Positions 1-11,857 of a stretch of DNA of 39,568 bases are shown piece by piece (positions within the stretch are counted from its first letter, which is position 1; each line of letters opens with the position of its first letter). This DNA is from Mycobacterium sp. (GTDB lineage Bacteria; Actinomycetota; Actinomycetes; Mycobacteriales; Mycobacteriaceae): assembly GCA_003165155.1 (NCBI GenBank), contig PLSK01000305.1, positions 5,287-44,854 of the forward strand, given 5' to 3'. Below the pieces are notes generated by a model. It did not search any database. It was given only the letters and a program-made list of their open reading frames with translations, and had not been told where the DNA came from. A program made the position numbers and the translations under genes.

Positions 1-1312
<1,312 letters not shown>

Positions 1313-1386
1313 TATGGACTTGATCCACGCGACGTTACCCCCAATCCAGCCCGCTGGCGGGGTCACCCGTCAATCCGTCTAGTGAG

Positions 1387-1962
1387 ATGATGCCGGGGAT
1401 GCGCAAGCAGCCGGCCAGCGCGACTGCGGCGTCGTCCGCTCCCTACTTGAACGTCGGCAGCTTCCGGTTCTGGTTCGTGGCCCAACGGTGGGAATGGTCC
1501 GACGAGGTGGCCAGGATGCACGGCTACGAACCGGGGGCCGTGGTGCCGACGACAGAACTGCTGATGTCGCACAAGCATCCCGACGACCGTGCGCACGTCC
1601 AGGATCTACTGGATTACGCGTTACAGTCGGAGCATTCGTTTTCGAGTCGTCACCGGTTTGTTGACACCGCGGGTTATTACATTGATCTCACCGATGCATT
1701 CGTCGAGACACGTCAGGAACTGCTCGACGAGGCACTGCCGGATCTATTCGAGAATCGAGCCGCGATCGAGCAGGCCAAGGGCGTGCTGATGTGCGTCTAC
1801 CGGGTCAGCGCCGAGCAGGCTTTCCGCGTCTTGCAGTGGAGATCGCAGGAGACTAATACGAAGTTGCGCTCGTTGGCCAAGCAACTGCTCGCCGACGTCG
1901 CAACCCTGCCGCCCCAGGCGGCCGCGGTCCAAAGTCAGGTCGACCATCTGTTGCTGGGTTAG
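1387..1962 (+). CDS. PAS-ANTAR domain protein (putative RNA-binding antiterminator)
   Basis: N-terminal PAS-like (FRFWFVAQRWEWSDEVARMHGYEPG...KHPDDR); C-terminal ANTAR (RAAIEQAKGVLMCVYRVSAEQAFRVLQWRSQETNTKLRSLAKQLL). Confidence 0.88.
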   Translation: MMPGMRKQPASATAASSAPYLNVGSFRFWFVAQRWEWSDEVARMHGYEPGAVVPTTELLMSHKHPDDRAHVQDLLDYALQSEHSFSSRHRFVDTAGYYIDLTDAFVETRQELLDEALPDLFENRAAIEQAKGVLMCVYRVSAEQAFRVLQWRSQETNTKLRSLAKQLLADVATLPPQAAAVQSQVDHLLLG

Positions 1963-1974
1963 GCCGCCTGACAG

Positions 1975-2316
1975 TTAGACCTCTTCCATCGCCTCGCCGA
2001 GCTCCTCGAGCAGCTTGTTGTGGTGGTTGGCTGCCAGGAGGTGTCCGGCAGCGATGACCACGGCAACCGGCCAGTCGATCAGTTCGAACGCGGCCAAGGC
2101 GGCCACACCGCCGTAAAAGGCCAGTTGCTCGGGCCGCGGAATCTCGACCTGTCCCACCAGGGGGAGGTTTATTATGAAGGTTTCACCTGCGCGAACTTTC
2201 TCCACAGCCTCGGCCTGGGAGGCTGCCTGACGTGCTTTCTTTTCCGCCATCATTTGCCTTTCAGTCGCTGCGTCGGGGTTGTGCAGATTATGGCCGCCGA
2301 TCCAAAGGCGCCCCAA
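1975..2316 (-). CDS. Small membrane-associated hypothetical protein (Rv0424c-like by position); start probably at an internal Met (MAEKKARQ)
   Basis: ORF with one hydrophobic segment LAFYGGVAALAAFELIDWPVAVVIAAGHLL; conserved gene order. Confidence 0.65.
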   Translation of the reverse strand: MGRLWIGGHNLHNPDAATERQMMAEKKARQAASQAEAVEKVRAGETFIINLPLVGQVEIPRPEQLAFYGGVAALAAFELIDWPVAVVIAAGHLLAANHHNKLLEELGEAMEEV

Positions 2317-2356
2317 CAGGCCGCGTAGCGACTCGGAGCTGCTTTCCGCGTACCTG

Positions 2357-2845
2357 TCAGTTGGTGCTGCGCAAGGCGGTGGTGCCCGCCCGGCGGCCGG
2401 CCGGCTTCTTGGCTGCCGGCCTACTGGAGGCTTTCTGCGCCGGGGCCTTTCGCGCCGGCGGCTCCGTGGGCACTGGCTTGAGAGCCGCTTTCGGTGCCCG
2501 GACCTCGGATTTCTGGGTCAGCCTGCGCAGTAGCAACGCGCCGCCGCCGACCGCCAACAGCACCGGCCACTCGACCAGGCCGGTGACGCCGAGCGCGCCG
2601 AAGGCCAACGCCGCTGCCGGTGTCGAATGACTGCCCGAGCCGATTCCGCGCTTGACGCCCTCCGCGGCTCCGGTCACGCCGCCGACAACTCCATTCACCG
2701 CCGCGCCGCCCACGGCGCCCGCGGCTGCGGTGGCGGCGCCCGCCGCGCGATTCACCGACTTCCCCACGTTGCGGACTGCGCCTCCGACGACACCCATGAT
2801 GACTCCCTGGCTTTCGGTCGCTCTCGTTGCAAAATGTGTTGCCAA
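2357..2845 (-). CDS. Small membrane protein with Lys/Pro/Ala-rich tail (Rv0426c-like by position); start probably at MGVVGGAVRN
   Basis: Gly/Ala-rich N-terminus, hydrophobic segment ALGVTGLVEWPVLLAVGGGALLLRRL, basic low-complexity C-terminus. Confidence 0.65.
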   Translation of the reverse strand: MATHFATRATESQGVIMGVVGGAVRNVGKSVNRAAGAATAAAGAVGGAAVNGVVGGVTGAAEGVKRGIGSGSHSTPAAALAFGALGVTGLVEWPVLLAVGGGALLLRRLTQKSEVRAPKAALKPVPTEPPARKAPAQKASSRPAAKKPAGRRAGTTALRSTN

Positions 2846-2959
2846 TATGTATACCCGTCAAACGCGAAGTTAACAGCAACAACGAAAATGGCTCACGGCA
2901 TCTGACAAACGAAATGCTGCCACGTTACAAACGTGCAGACAACGCGCAGCGGTCTGGAA

Positions 2960-3781
2960 TTACTTTTGCCGCACGTCGGCGACAACCGGCGCGTGATCGC
3001 TGGGAGCCTTGCCTTTGCGCTCTTCGCGGACGATCTGTGCGCCTATTACGCGGGTGGCCAACGCCGGTGACCCGAGGATGAAGTCGATACGCATGCCCTG
3101 CTTCTTCGGAAACCGCAGCTGCGTGTAATCCCAGTAGGTGTAGACCCCGGGTCCCGGGGTGAAAGGCCGTACCACATCTGTGAATTGCGCTTCGACCATC
3201 GCGTTGAATGCTTTGCGTTCCGGCTCGGACACGTGCGTGCAGCCGGCGAAGAATTCGGTGCTCCAAACGTCTTCGTCGGTCGGGGCGATATTCCAATCGC
3301 CGACCAGTGCGATAGCCGCGGCAGGATCGTCGCGCAGCCAACCCGACGCTGTATCACGCAGCGCAGCAAGCCAATCGAGCTTGTAGGCGTAGTGCGGATC
3401 GTCAAGGGTGCGCCCGTTCGGCACATACAGGCTCCAGACCCGCAGGCCGCCGCAGGTGGCGCCAAGGGCGCGGGCTTCCGCAGTAGGCGCCAACTCTGGC
3501 TTGCTACTCCAGTGGGGCTGGCCGTCAAAGCCGACCTGCACGTCATCGAGGCCGACTCGGGAGGCGATTGCCACGCCGTTCCACTGATTGAAGCCGGCGT
3601 GCGCCACCTCGTAGCCGAGTTCGACGAACGGCAGGGCGGGGAACTGGCTGTCGGAGCACTTGGTCTCCTGCATGGCAAGTACGTCGACTTCGGCGCGGCC
3701 CAGCCAGTCCAGGACGCGGTCCAGGCGGCTGCGGATGGAATTTACGTTCCAGGTGGCCAGTCGCAGGGTGCCGTCGGGCAT
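2960..3781 (-). CDS. xthA: Exodeoxyribonuclease III
   Basis: MPDGTLRLATWNVNSIRSRLDRVLDWLGRAEVDVLAMQETKCSD...GDWNIAP...RIDFILGSP...SDHAPV: exonuclease III / AP endonuclease motifs. Confidence 0.95.
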   Translation of the reverse strand: MPDGTLRLATWNVNSIRSRLDRVLDWLGRAEVDVLAMQETKCSDSQFPALPFVELGYEVAHAGFNQWNGVAIASRVGLDDVQVGFDGQPHWSSKPELAPTAEARALGATCGGLRVWSLYVPNGRTLDDPHYAYKLDWLAALRDTASGWLRDDPAAAIALVGDWNIAPTDEDVWSTEFFAGCTHVSEPERKAFNAMVEAQFTDVVRPFTPGPGVYTYWDYTQLRFPKKQGMRIDFILGSPALATRVIGAQIVREERKGKAPSDHAPVVADVRQK

Positions 3782-3795
3782 GGCTAGACGTTATC

Positions 3796-4602
3796 TCAGC
3801 CGCCTGGCTGTGCGGTGAAGTAGCGGCTGCGATGGTGCAGCCGGAAGCCTAAGGAGTGGGCCAGCGCGGCCGTGCCGGAGTCGTGGTCCCCAATCCGTAG
3901 GTAGCCACGGGTCGCGCCATGACGCGCACCCCAGGCCAACAAGGCTTCGCACTGTCGGCTTACGGACGCTTCGTCGGTTGCGCGCAGTGCTGAGAGGCCC
4001 ACCCACCGGGTGCCGTCGGGCGCGTCGGTCACCGCCGCACCTGCGATGGCCGCATCCGGCTGGGCGCCGAATGTCGGCTCGCCGTAGGGCTCGCGCGGGC
4101 CATCGGGTTCAGGCACGTCGCGCACCAGCACTTGGTCGCTACCGTCGGCCCTCAGTCCGGCCGGCAGTTGCAGTAGGCGATCGGGGATGGCCAGTCGTGG
4201 TGTCAGGTTACGGTGGGTGTACCAGGCGAAGATCGATCCGATCGCGTACGCGTTGGCTGAAATATCGAGCGGTACTGCAGAATTGGCGGCCAAGGTGGCG
4301 CTGTTTCCGGATCGCAGCAGCCACCCGTCCAGCCAGGTTTGTTCGATACCGGGCCACGCTGCGGCGTCGGCGTGCTCGAGCGCCCGGATTTCGGAGGTGC
4401 GTACCGGGGCGTCGCTCAGCACCCGCAACGCCACCACGTCGGCGGGCGCGAACTCGGCGACCGCGCCCGTCTTGGTCTGCACCCGCACCATCGGATCGAG
4501 CGCCAGCAGATGGCCCACGGCGTCGGTTAGCGGAGGGACGGATCCGACGGGCCGTCGGTAGCGAACCGTCACCCGTGTTCCCAGTGCCGGCCATGACACC
4601 AT
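3796..4602 (-). CDS. GNAT-family N-acetyltransferase (Rv0428c-like)
   Basis: ORF between xthA and def; GNAT-like C-terminus (CEALLAWGARHGATRGYLRIGDHDSGTAALAHSLGFRLHHRSRYF). Confidence 0.85.
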   Translation of the reverse strand: MVSWPALGTRVTVRYRRPVGSVPPLTDAVGHLLALDPMVRVQTKTGAVAEFAPADVVALRVLSDAPVRTSEIRALEHADAAAWPGIEQTWLDGWLLRSGNSATLAANSAVPLDISANAYAIGSIFAWYTHRNLTPRLAIPDRLLQLPAGLRADGSDQVLVRDVPEPDGPREPYGEPTFGAQPDAAIAGAAVTDAPDGTRWVGLSALRATDEASVSRQCEALLAWGARHGATRGYLRIGDHDSGTAALAHSLGFRLHHRSRYFTAQPGG

Positions 4603-5195
4603 CAGTTACCGAACGGGTCCGGCACCTCGCCCGGCATCCAGGAAAGTCCGGGAACGCCCCATCCGTGTGACTTGACGCTCCGTTTGGCGGCGCGGGCGTG
4701 CCGGCCGATGAGGCGGTCCAGGTACAGGAATCCATCCAGGTGCCCGGTTTCGTGTTGCAGCATGCGGGCGAACAGGCCGGTGCCCTCGACGGCGATCGGA
4801 CTGCCGTCTGCGTCTAGCCCGGTAACCCGTGCCCACGTCGCGCGCCCGGTGGGGAAAGACTCGCCCGGAACCGACAAGCATCCTTCGTCGTCGTCGCCAG
4901 GGTCGGGCATGGTCTCGGGTATTTCGGAGGTTTCCAAGACTGGGTTGATGACCACGCCGCGGCGACGGTCGGCCCTTCCGCGGTCGTCGGCACAGTCGTA
5001 GACGAATAGCCGCAGGCCGTGTCCGATCTGGTTGGCGGCAAGGCCGACCCCGTGCGCGGCGTCCATGGTGTCGTACATGGAGGCGATCAATTCGGCCAGC
5101 TCCGCCGGCAGTGATCCGTCGGCGCCGACCGGTACCGGCGTCGTCTGGGTGTGCAAGACCGGATCGCCCACGATGCGAATGGGTACGACTGCCAT
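4602..5195 (-). CDS. def: Peptide deformylase
   Basis: [35 protein letters not shown] motifs. Confidence 0.97.
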   Translation of the reverse strand: MAVVPIRIVGDPVLHTQTTPVPVGADGSLPAELAELIASMYDTMDAAHGVGLAANQIGHGLRLFVYDCADDRGRADRRRGVVINPVLETSEIPETMPDPGDDDEGCLSVPGESFPTGRATWARVTGLDADGSPIAVEGTGLFARMLQHETGHLDGFLYLDRLIGRHARAAKRSVKSHGWGVPGLSWMPGEVPDPFGN

Positions 5196-5212
5196 GACCG
5201 GCTAGCTTAAAC

Positions 5213-5260
5213 GCGGCGACGACGCGGGCCGGAACGGCCCGAGGAAGAACCGGCCAATCT
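5213..5260 (+). repeat. Dispersed palindromic repeat copy A
   Basis: gcggcgacgacgcgggccggaacggcccgaggaagaaccggccaat; similar to 35809-35859 and the reverse complement of ~33930-33979. Confidence 0.7.
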
Positions 5261-5401
5261 GGGCGAATCCGCCGACTCGCGGGTCTGGGTGCGGCCTCAG
5301 CGGTTCCCGGCGTGGTTCAATATTCGCCGAAACGTGCCTCTATGTAAGTCAAGTCATCAGAGCTATTCGAGAATCCGCCGGAAGGGTCCAGGGGAAGCGA
5401 T

Positions 5402-5710
5402 ATGGACAGCGCCATGGCGCGGGCAAATCGATCGGGGGACGACTCTGAAATCGCCGATGGGCTTACTCGCCGCGAACACGACATTCTGGCATTCGAACGG
5501 CAGTGGTGGAAATTTGCCGGTGTCAAGGAAGAAGCCATCAAGGAGTTGTTCTCGATGTCGGCCACGCGTTACTACCAGGTACTCAACGCGTTAGTCGATC
5601 GGCCCGAGGCGCTTGCCGCGGACCCAATGCTGGTGAAACGGCTGCGACGGTTGCGTGCCAGCCGTCAGAAGGCACGCGCGGCGCGGCGCCTCGGCTTCCA
5701 GGTGACCTGA
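5402..5710 (+). CDS. DUF3263 protein (Rv0430-like)
   Basis: LTRREHDILAFERQWWKFAGVKEEAIKELFSMSATRYYQVLNALVDRPEALAADPMLVKRLRRLR; conserved synteny. Confidence 0.88.
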   Translation: MDSAMARANRSGDDSEIADGLTRREHDILAFERQWWKFAGVKEEAIKELFSMSATRYYQVLNALVDRPEALAADPMLVKRLRRLRASRQKARAARRLGFQVT

Positions 5711-5740
5711 CACCCGCCCGGCTTGGCTACAGTGGGCTCG

Positions 5741-6226
5741 ATGAACGAGCGCGTCCCCGACTCCACGGGGCTTCCCCTGCGGGCCATGGTGATGGTGCTG
5801 TTGTTCCTCGGCGTGATATTCCTGCTGCTCGGGTGGCAGGCCATCGGTTCTTCCGGGAACTCCGACGATGACTCGGCATCGCCGGTGTCCAGCAGTGTGA
5901 CCAGCGCCAGCTCGGCGGCCCCGGCGCCCCCGACAAGCAGTGCGCCCGCCGCAAACCTGGCCGAAGTGCACGTGTTGAACATCTCCGGGAAAGACGGCGT
6001 CGCCTCGCACGCCGCCGACCAACTCAAGGCCGCGGGCTTCAAGGTCGTCGACGTCGGTAACCTCCCGCTGGCCGACGTCACCGCCACTACGGTGTACTAC
6101 ACCGACGCCGATGGTGAGCACGCAACCGCGGACGCTGTGGGGCAAAAGCTGGGAGCAGCCGTCGAGCCGCGAATCTCTGCTATCGCGAATCAGCCTGCCG
6201 GCGTCATTGTCTTGGTCGCGGGCTGA
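5741..6226 (+). CDS. LytR C-terminal domain-like membrane protein (Rv0431-like)
   Basis: N-terminal TM, Ser/Ala/Pro linker, then VHVLNISGKDGVASHAADQLKAAGFKVVDVGN...TTVYYTDADGEHATADAVGQKLG. Confidence 0.85.
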   Translation: MNERVPDSTGLPLRAMVMVLLFLGVIFLLLGWQAIGSSGNSDDDSASPVSSSVTSASSAAPAPPTSSAPAANLAEVHVLNISGKDGVASHAADQLKAAGFKVVDVGNLPLADVTATTVYYTDADGEHATADAVGQKLGAAVEPRISAIANQPAGVIVLVAG

Positions 6227-6268
6227 GTCCACTCGATAGCTTTGGGGTCGCCAGGTTAGGCTCTCGCT

Positions 6269-7003
6269 ATGCCTAAGCTCGCCGGTCACCGGAATGTCGC
6301 TGCCGCCACCATGTCCGCACTGTCTCCAGTGCTTCTGGCCACTTGCGTCGCGCTGCTGAGCGCGTGCTCGTCACCCCAACATGCATCGACAGTCCCGGGT
6401 ACCACGCCGCCCGTCTGGACCGGTGCACCCGCACCGTCGGAAGCCTCCGATGCCGAGGGCGGCGCGCCCGGGACGCCCGGAGCGCAAACCGTGGTCACTC
6501 ATTTGAAGGCGGCCGACGGCACGCAGGTCGCGACCGCGAAGTTCGATTTCAGCAACGGCTACGCCACCATCACGATCGCGACGAGCGGCGTCGGCGTGCT
6601 GGCGCCTGGGTTTCACGGAGTGCACATCCACAAGGTGGGCAAGTGTGAACCCAACTCGGTCGGCCCAACGGGTGGCGCACCTGGCGACTTTCTGTCCGCC
6701 GGCGGGCACTTCCAGGTGGGCGGGCATTCCGGCGAGCCCGAAAGTGGTGACCTGACGTCTCTGCAGGTGCGCAAGGACGGTGTGGGGACGCTGGTGACCA
6801 CCACTGACGCCTTCACGCTGGCCGATCTGCTGACCGGTGAGAAGACCGCGATCGTCATTCACGCGGGTGCCGACAATTTCATGAACATCCCGCCGGAGCG
6901 CTACAACCAGGTCAACGGCGGCGCTCCCGGTCCCGACGAGATGACGATGACCACTGGTGACGCCGGCAAGCGGGTGGCGTGCGGTGTCATCGGTGCCGGC
7001 TAG
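6269..7003 (+). CDS. sodC: Cu/Zn superoxide dismutase, lipoprotein
   Basis: Lipobox [20 protein letters not shown]...[23 protein letters not shown]...[18 protein letters not shown]...[12 protein letters not shown]. Confidence 0.96.
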   Translation: MPKLAGHRNVAAATMSALSPVLLATCVALLSACSSPQHASTVPGTTPPVWTGAPAPSEASDAEGGAPGTPGAQTVVTHLKAADGTQVATAKFDFSNGYATITIATSGVGVLAPGFHGVHIHKVGKCEPNSVGPTGGAPGDFLSAGGHFQVGGHSGEPESGDLTSLQVRKDGVGTLVTTTDAFTLADLLTGEKTAIVIHAGADNFMNIPPERYNQVNGGAPGPDEMTMTTGDAGKRVACGVIGAG

Positions 7004-8135
7004 CCCCCCGGCTAACAGGGCCAGCGCCCGCATCGATTTCGCCAGGTCCCCGCGGCCGACCCTCGGAGTGGAGTGGGAGTTTGCGCTCGTCGATAGGCAG
7101 ACCCGCGATCTGTCCAATGAAGCCACCGCGGTCATCGCCGAGATCGGCGAGAACCCGCGAGTGCACAAAGAGATGCTGCGCAACACCGTGGAGGTGGTCA
7201 CCGGGATCTGCCAAACCGCCGGCGAGGCGATGGAGGATCTGCGCGAAACGTTGGGTCCGGCCCGGCGGATTGTCCAGGACCGCGGCATGGAGCTGTTCTG
7301 CGCGGGCACGCACCCGTTCGCACGGTGGTCTTCCCAGAAGCTCACTGACGGTCCCCGCTACGCCGAGCTGATCAAGCGCACCCAGTGGTGGGGTCGGCAG
7401 ATGCTGATCTGGGGCGTGCATGTACACATCGGGATCTCGTCGGCGTACAAGGTGATGCCGATCATCTCGTCGCTGCTGCAGTATTACCCGCATCTGTTGG
7501 CGCTCTCGGCTTCGTCACCGTGGTGGGGTGGCGAGGACACCGGATACGCCAGCAATCGGGCGATGATGTTTCAGCAGTTGCCCACCGCCGGGCTGCCGTT
7601 CCAGTTCCAGACCTGGGCGGAGTTCGAAGGCTTCGTCTACGACCAGAAGAAGACCGGCATCATCGAGCACGTCAACGAAGTGCGTTGGGACATAAGGCCA
7701 TCGCCGCATCTGGGAACTCTCGAGGTGCGGATCTTCGACGGCGTTTCCAACCTGCGTGAGCTGGGCGCGCTGGTCGCCTTGACACATTGTCTGGTGGTCG
7801 ACCTGGACCGCAGGCTCGATGCCGACGAGTCGCTACCGACCATGCCGCCCTGGCACGTCCAGGAGAACAAGTGGCGCGCCGCCCGCTACGGCCTGGAAGC
7901 GGTGATCATCCTGGACACAGACAGCAACGAGCGGTTGGTCACCGATGATCTCGTCGATGTGCTGACCCGACTGGAGCCGGTCGCGAGGTCACTGGGTTGT
8001 AGTGACGAGTTGGCTGCGGTGGCCGACATTTGGCGCCTGGGCGCCTCGTATCAGCGTCAGCGCCGCGTCGCTGAAGAGAACGACGGTGACCTGCGCGCGG
8101 TCGTCGATGCGCTCGTGGGCGAGCTCGACATCTAG
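6957..8135 (+). CDS. Carboxylate-amine ligase / glutamate-cysteine ligase-like (YbdK family, Rv0433-like); true start likely nearer 7000
   Basis: [19 protein letters not shown]...[11 protein letters not shown]...WGVHVHIGI...[20 protein letters not shown]. Confidence 0.92.
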   Translation: MTPASGWRAVSSVPASPPANRASARIDFARSPRPTLGVEWEFALVDRQTRDLSNEATAVIAEIGENPRVHKEMLRNTVEVVTGICQTAGEAMEDLRETLGPARRIVQDRGMELFCAGTHPFARWSSQKLTDGPRYAELIKRTQWWGRQMLIWGVHVHIGISSAYKVMPIISSLLQYYPHLLALSASSPWWGGEDTGYASNRAMMFQQLPTAGLPFQFQTWAEFEGFVYDQKKTGIIEHVNEVRWDIRPSPHLGTLEVRIFDGVSNLRELGALVALTHCLVVDLDRRLDADESLPTMPPWHVQENKWRAARYGLEAVIILDTDSNERLVTDDLVDVLTRLEPVARSLGCSDELAAVADIWRLGASYQRQRRVAEENDGDLRAVVDALVGELDI

Positions 8136-8145
8136 GTTGGAGTCA

Positions 8146-8787
8146 ATGGCCGATCCCGAAATCGTTGAATGGGCGATGTTCCCGCTGGAGTCGGCTCTGC
8201 TGCCCGGCCAAGATCTGCCGCTGCGCATCTTCGAGCCCCGCTACGGTGCGCTGGTGCGGCATTGCCTCGACAGCGGCGAACCGTTCGGCGTCGTGCTGAT
8301 CGCCCGCGGCCGTGAGGTCGGCGGCGGTGATTCGCGTTGCGACATCGGCGTCCTGGCCAGGATTACCGAATTCGTCGATCAGGGCTCGGGCCGATACGCA
8401 CTGCTCTGCCGGGCCGGCGAGCGGATCCGGGTATGCGACTGGCTGCCCGACGACCCCTACCCGCGAGCGACGGTGCAAGTCTGGCCCGACGAGCCGGGGG
8501 ATCCGGTGACGGGGGCCCAGCTGCGTGCGGTTGAAGACCGGGTGATGGCCGTGTTCGAGCGAATCGCCGAGGCCCGCGGCGCGCAGCTGCCGGACCGCGA
8601 CGTGGTGCTGGGTTACGAGGAAACAGTGGCAGACGAAGCCCTGTTCATCTTGGCTTCTCGCCTGCCAATCGGAACCGCCGACCGCTACGCCGTGCTGTCG
8701 GCGCCTTCGGCGGCCGATCGACTGGTGGCGCTCAACGAGGCGGTCGACGCAGTTGCCGAAATGATCGAGTTCCAGCTATCCGAATAG
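8146..8787 (+). CDS. Lon protease N-terminal (LON substrate-binding) domain protein (Rv0434-like)
   Basis: MADPEIVEWAMFPLESALLPGQDLPLRIFEPRYGALVRHCLDSGEPFGVVLIARG; ORF track start at 8002 overlaps the previous gene, ATG 8146 preferred. Confidence 0.88.
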   Translation: MADPEIVEWAMFPLESALLPGQDLPLRIFEPRYGALVRHCLDSGEPFGVVLIARGREVGGGDSRCDIGVLARITEFVDQGSGRYALLCRAGERIRVCDWLPDDPYPRATVQVWPDEPGDPVTGAQLRAVEDRVMAVFERIAEARGAQLPDRDVVLGYEETVADEALFILASRLPIGTADRYAVLSAPSAADRLVALNEAVDAVAEMIEFQLSE

Positions 8788-8792
8788 CGGTG

Positions 8793-10958
8793 CTACGGAG
8801 CTTTGGCGAACGCGCGCAACGACTCGAGCTGTAGGGCATCCAGCGAGGGGCGCACGGTCTTGCGGGCCGCTTCCAGGTCGGCGGCGGTCACGTCGGCGGC
8901 GTCGATGGAACACCGCATCGCAGTGAGGGCGGCCTCCCGCAGCAGCGCCACGCAGTCGGCCGCGCTGTAGCCGTCGAGTCCGGCGGCCACCTCGTCCAGG
9001 TTGACATCCGCGCTCAGCGGGATCGATTTCCCTGCGGTGCGCAGGATTTCGCGGCGCGCCGCGGCGTCCGGCGGTTCGACGAACACCAGCCGCTCCAGCC
9101 GTCCCGGACGCAGCAACGCCGGGTCGATCAGATCGGGCCGGTTGGTCGCCCCCAGCACCACAACGTCCCGAAGCGGGTCGATCCCGTCGAGCTCGGTCAG
9201 CAGCGCGGCCACCACACGATCCGTCACGCCCGAGTCGAAGCTCTGGCCGCGCCGGGGCGCCAGCGCGTCCACTTCGTCGAGGAACACCAGCGAGGGGGCG
9301 GAATCGCGGGCCCGCCGGAAGAGCTCGCGGACCGCCTTCTCCGAGGACCCCACCCACTTGTCCATCAGCTCAGAGCCTTTGACGGCATGCACGCTCAATT
9401 GACCGGTGCTCGCCAGCGCGCGCACCACAAACGTCTTGCCGCAGCCGGGCGGGCCGTAGAGCAACACCCCGCGCGGTGGATCGACGCCCAACCGCGCGAA
9501 GGTGTCCGGGTGCTGCAACGGCCACAGCACCGCTTCGGTGAGGGCCTGCTTGGCCTCGGCCATGTCACCGACATCGTCGAGCGTGATGCTGCCGACGGTC
9601 AGTTCCTCGCTGGCGGAACGGGACAGCGGCCGGATAACCGACAGCGCGCCGACGAGATCCTCCTGGTTCAGCTTTGGTGGTTGGCCGTCGGAGCTGGCGC
9701 GTGACGCGGCCCGCAGCGCCGCCTCGCGGATCAGGGCTGCCAGGTCAGCGGCAACGAAACCCGGTGTGCGGCCGGAAATCTCGTCAAGAGTGAGCTCGCC
9801 GACGGGCACCTGCTTCAGCAGTGTCTCCAGGAGCGCTTTGCGGGTGGCCCCATCGGGCAGCGGCAGGCCCAGCTCCCGGTCGCACAGCTCGGGAGCGCGC
9901 AGCCGTGGATCAAGCTGGTCGGGTCGCGCGGAGGTGACGATCAACGCGACTCCGTCGGTGGCCACCGCGGTGCGCAGCTCGGCGAGGAGCAACGCGGCCA
10001 CCGGCTCCGAGGTTGCCGGCAGCAGCGCGTCGACATCGGTGATGAGCAGCACGCCGCCGCCGTCACGAACCGCCGTCACCGCCGAAGCCACCGCCTTGAG
10101 CCGGTCTTCAGCGGCCAGGGCGCCCACTTCCGGGCCGTCTAGCTCGACCAGCCTGCGGCCGGCGCACACCGCGCGCACCGTCGTCGTTTTGCCGACGCCC
10201 GCCGGACCCGACACCAATACCCCCAGATTGGCTTCGGCGCCCAAAGTTTTCAGTAGGTGCGGCTCGTCGAGTGCGAGCTTGAGCCATTCGGTGAGCTTGC
10301 CGGCCTGCACCTGCGAGCCCTTGAGATCGGCCACCCCGATCTTGGGGTTCGACACGCCGATCGGCTCGTGCTTGCCGGCCTCGGCCACGGCGCTGGACGG
10401 CACGCCGGCTCCCCAGCTGACCAGCGAGTTCGGTTGCACGCTGACCGGTCCCTCGGGGTCGACACCGGTGACGGTCAGCAGCTCGGAGGTCCAGCTGATC
10501 CCGACCGCGGACGCCAGCGCGCGACTGGCGGCCGACGTCGATGTGCCGGGGCCCAGATCGCGGGGCAGCAGCGACACCGCATCGCCGACGGTCATCACCT
10601 TGCCGAGCAACGCCTGCCGCAGGGTGCCGGACGAAACCGATTGGGTCGTCAACGCCGAACCGCTCAGGGTCACCGACCGCGCTCCGTAGACCGTGACCGT
10701 GCTGACGATCACCGCGGTGCCCTCGCGCAGACCGGCGTTGGACATCGTCACGTCGTCGAGCAACACGGTGCCAACGGGGATGTCCCGGTTGGCAAGGGCC
10801 GCTACCGCCGCGGTGCTCCGTGACCCGGTCAGCGACACCGCATCCCACTCCCGGATACCAAGGGCGGCAATGGCACTGGGGTGCAACCGGATGACGCCGC
10901 GGCGGGAGTCGACGGGCGAGGTGGTTAGCCGAGCGGTCAGCGTGAGCTCGCCGCTCAC
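8793..10958 (-). CDS. Cdc48/VCP-like double AAA+ ATPase (Rv0435c-like)
   Basis: Two Walker A motifs (GPAGVGKTT, GPPGCGKTF) and Walker B (LVFLDEVDALAPRRG); Cdc48_N-like N-terminus. Confidence 0.95.
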   Translation of the reverse strand: MSGELTLTARLTTSPVDSRRGVIRLHPSAIAALGIREWDAVSLTGSRSTAAVAALANRDIPVGTVLLDDVTMSNAGLREGTAVIVSTVTVYGARSVTLSGSALTTQSVSSGTLRQALLGKVMTVGDAVSLLPRDLGPGTSTSAASRALASAVGISWTSELLTVTGVDPEGPVSVQPNSLVSWGAGVPSSAVAEAGKHEPIGVSNPKIGVADLKGSQVQAGKLTEWLKLALDEPHLLKTLGAEANLGVLVSGPAGVGKTTTVRAVCAGRRLVELDGPEVGALAAEDRLKAVASAVTAVRDGGGVLLITDVDALLPATSEPVAALLLAELRTAVATDGVALIVTSARPDQLDPRLRAPELCDRELGLPLPDGATRKALLETLLKQVPVGELTLDEISGRTPGFVAADLAALIREAALRAASRASSDGQPPKLNQEDLVGALSVIRPLSRSASEELTVGSITLDDVGDMAEAKQALTEAVLWPLQHPDTFARLGVDPPRGVLLYGPPGCGKTFVVRALASTGQLSVHAVKGSELMDKWVGSSEKAVRELFRRARDSAPSLVFLDEVDALAPRRGQSFDSGVTDRVVAALLTELDGIDPLRDVVVLGATNRPDLIDPALLRPGRLERLVFVEPPDAAARREILRTAGKSIPLSADVNLDEVAAGLDGYSAADCVALLREAALTAMRCSIDAADVTAADLEAARKTVRPSLDALQLESLRAFAKAP

Positions 10959-11857
10959 GGCAGCCGCCCGCCCGGCTTGCGCAGCCTCAACCGAGCCATC
11001 GAGCGTCCGCCCGGTCTTCCTCGGAGCCGCGGTATCGGCCGGCGGTTCGGCTGGGCCCGGCGGGTCGCGCGCCGGACGGCGCGGCGCTGCTGGGGTTTCT
11101 CATCCCACATCTCGGGGTGCTGGGCAAGCCAGCGCTGATTTCGCACCGCGAACGGGACGTGGCACAGGTAGGCGACGATGATCACCCAGATCAATATGTA
11201 GGGCATCGTCACTGCCGCCGCCGCGCAGATCGCCAGCGCGGCCAGCAGTGGTGCCGCCCAGTTGGGTGGCACCGCCAACGCGTGCATCTTGCGCATCGGG
11301 ATCTTGCTGACCATCAGCATCGACGTCCCTACGATCCAGACGCACTGGAACGCCGTCGAGGACCACCAGCCGTCGTGGTGGAACTGCAGTTTGAGACCGA
11401 TGAGGCCGATCATCGAGATCGCGCCCGCAGGCGCGGGCATTCCGACGAAGTATTCGTGCGTGTAGGCGGGCTGGGTTCCGTCGTCCTGCAGGGCGTTGAA
11501 CCTCGCCAGGCGCAACACCACGCACACCGCATACAGCAGCACCGCGATCCAGCCGACAGGCGACGTCGGCAGCAGCGTCGTGTAGACGACGATCGCGGGC
11601 GTGACCCCGAAGTTCACCGCGTCGGCCAGTGAGTCGATCTCTGCGCCCATCGCAGACTGGGCGTCCAGCATGCGGGCCACCCGACCGTCCAGTCCGTCCA
11701 GGATGGCGGCGGCGGCGATCAGCGCCATCGCAGGAATGGGCTGGTGTTCAAGGGCGAATTTGATCGAGGTCAGCCCCGCGCAGATGGACAGCACTGTCAT
11801 CGCGCTGGGCAGAATCTGCAGGTTGACGCCCGGCCTGTTACGTGGCTTGTTGGTCAT
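10955..11857 (-). CDS. pssA: CDP-diacylglycerol-serine O-phosphatidyltransferase
   Basis: CDP-alcohol phosphotransferase motif [26 protein letters not shown]; adjacent to psd. Confidence 0.94.
   Translation of the reverse strand: MTNKPRNRPGVNLQILPSAMTVLSICAGLTSIKFALEHQPIPAMALIAAAAILDGLDGRVARMLDAQSAMGAEIDSLADAVNFGVTPAIVVYTTLLPTSPVGWIAVLLYAVCVVLRLARFNALQDDGTQPAYTHEYFVGMPAPAGAISMIGLIGLKLQFHHDGWWSSTAFQCVWIVGTSMLMVSKIPMRKMHALAVPPNWAAPLLAALAICAAAAVTMPYILIWVIIVAYLCHVPFAVRNQRWLAQHPEMWDEKPQQRRAVRRATRRAQPNRRPIPRLRGRPGGRSMARLRLRKPGGRLP

Noticed and set aside
9502-10689. 395-aa plus-strand Ser/Arg-rich ORF
   Set aside because: Antisense to the double AAA+ ATPase; no recognisable domain.
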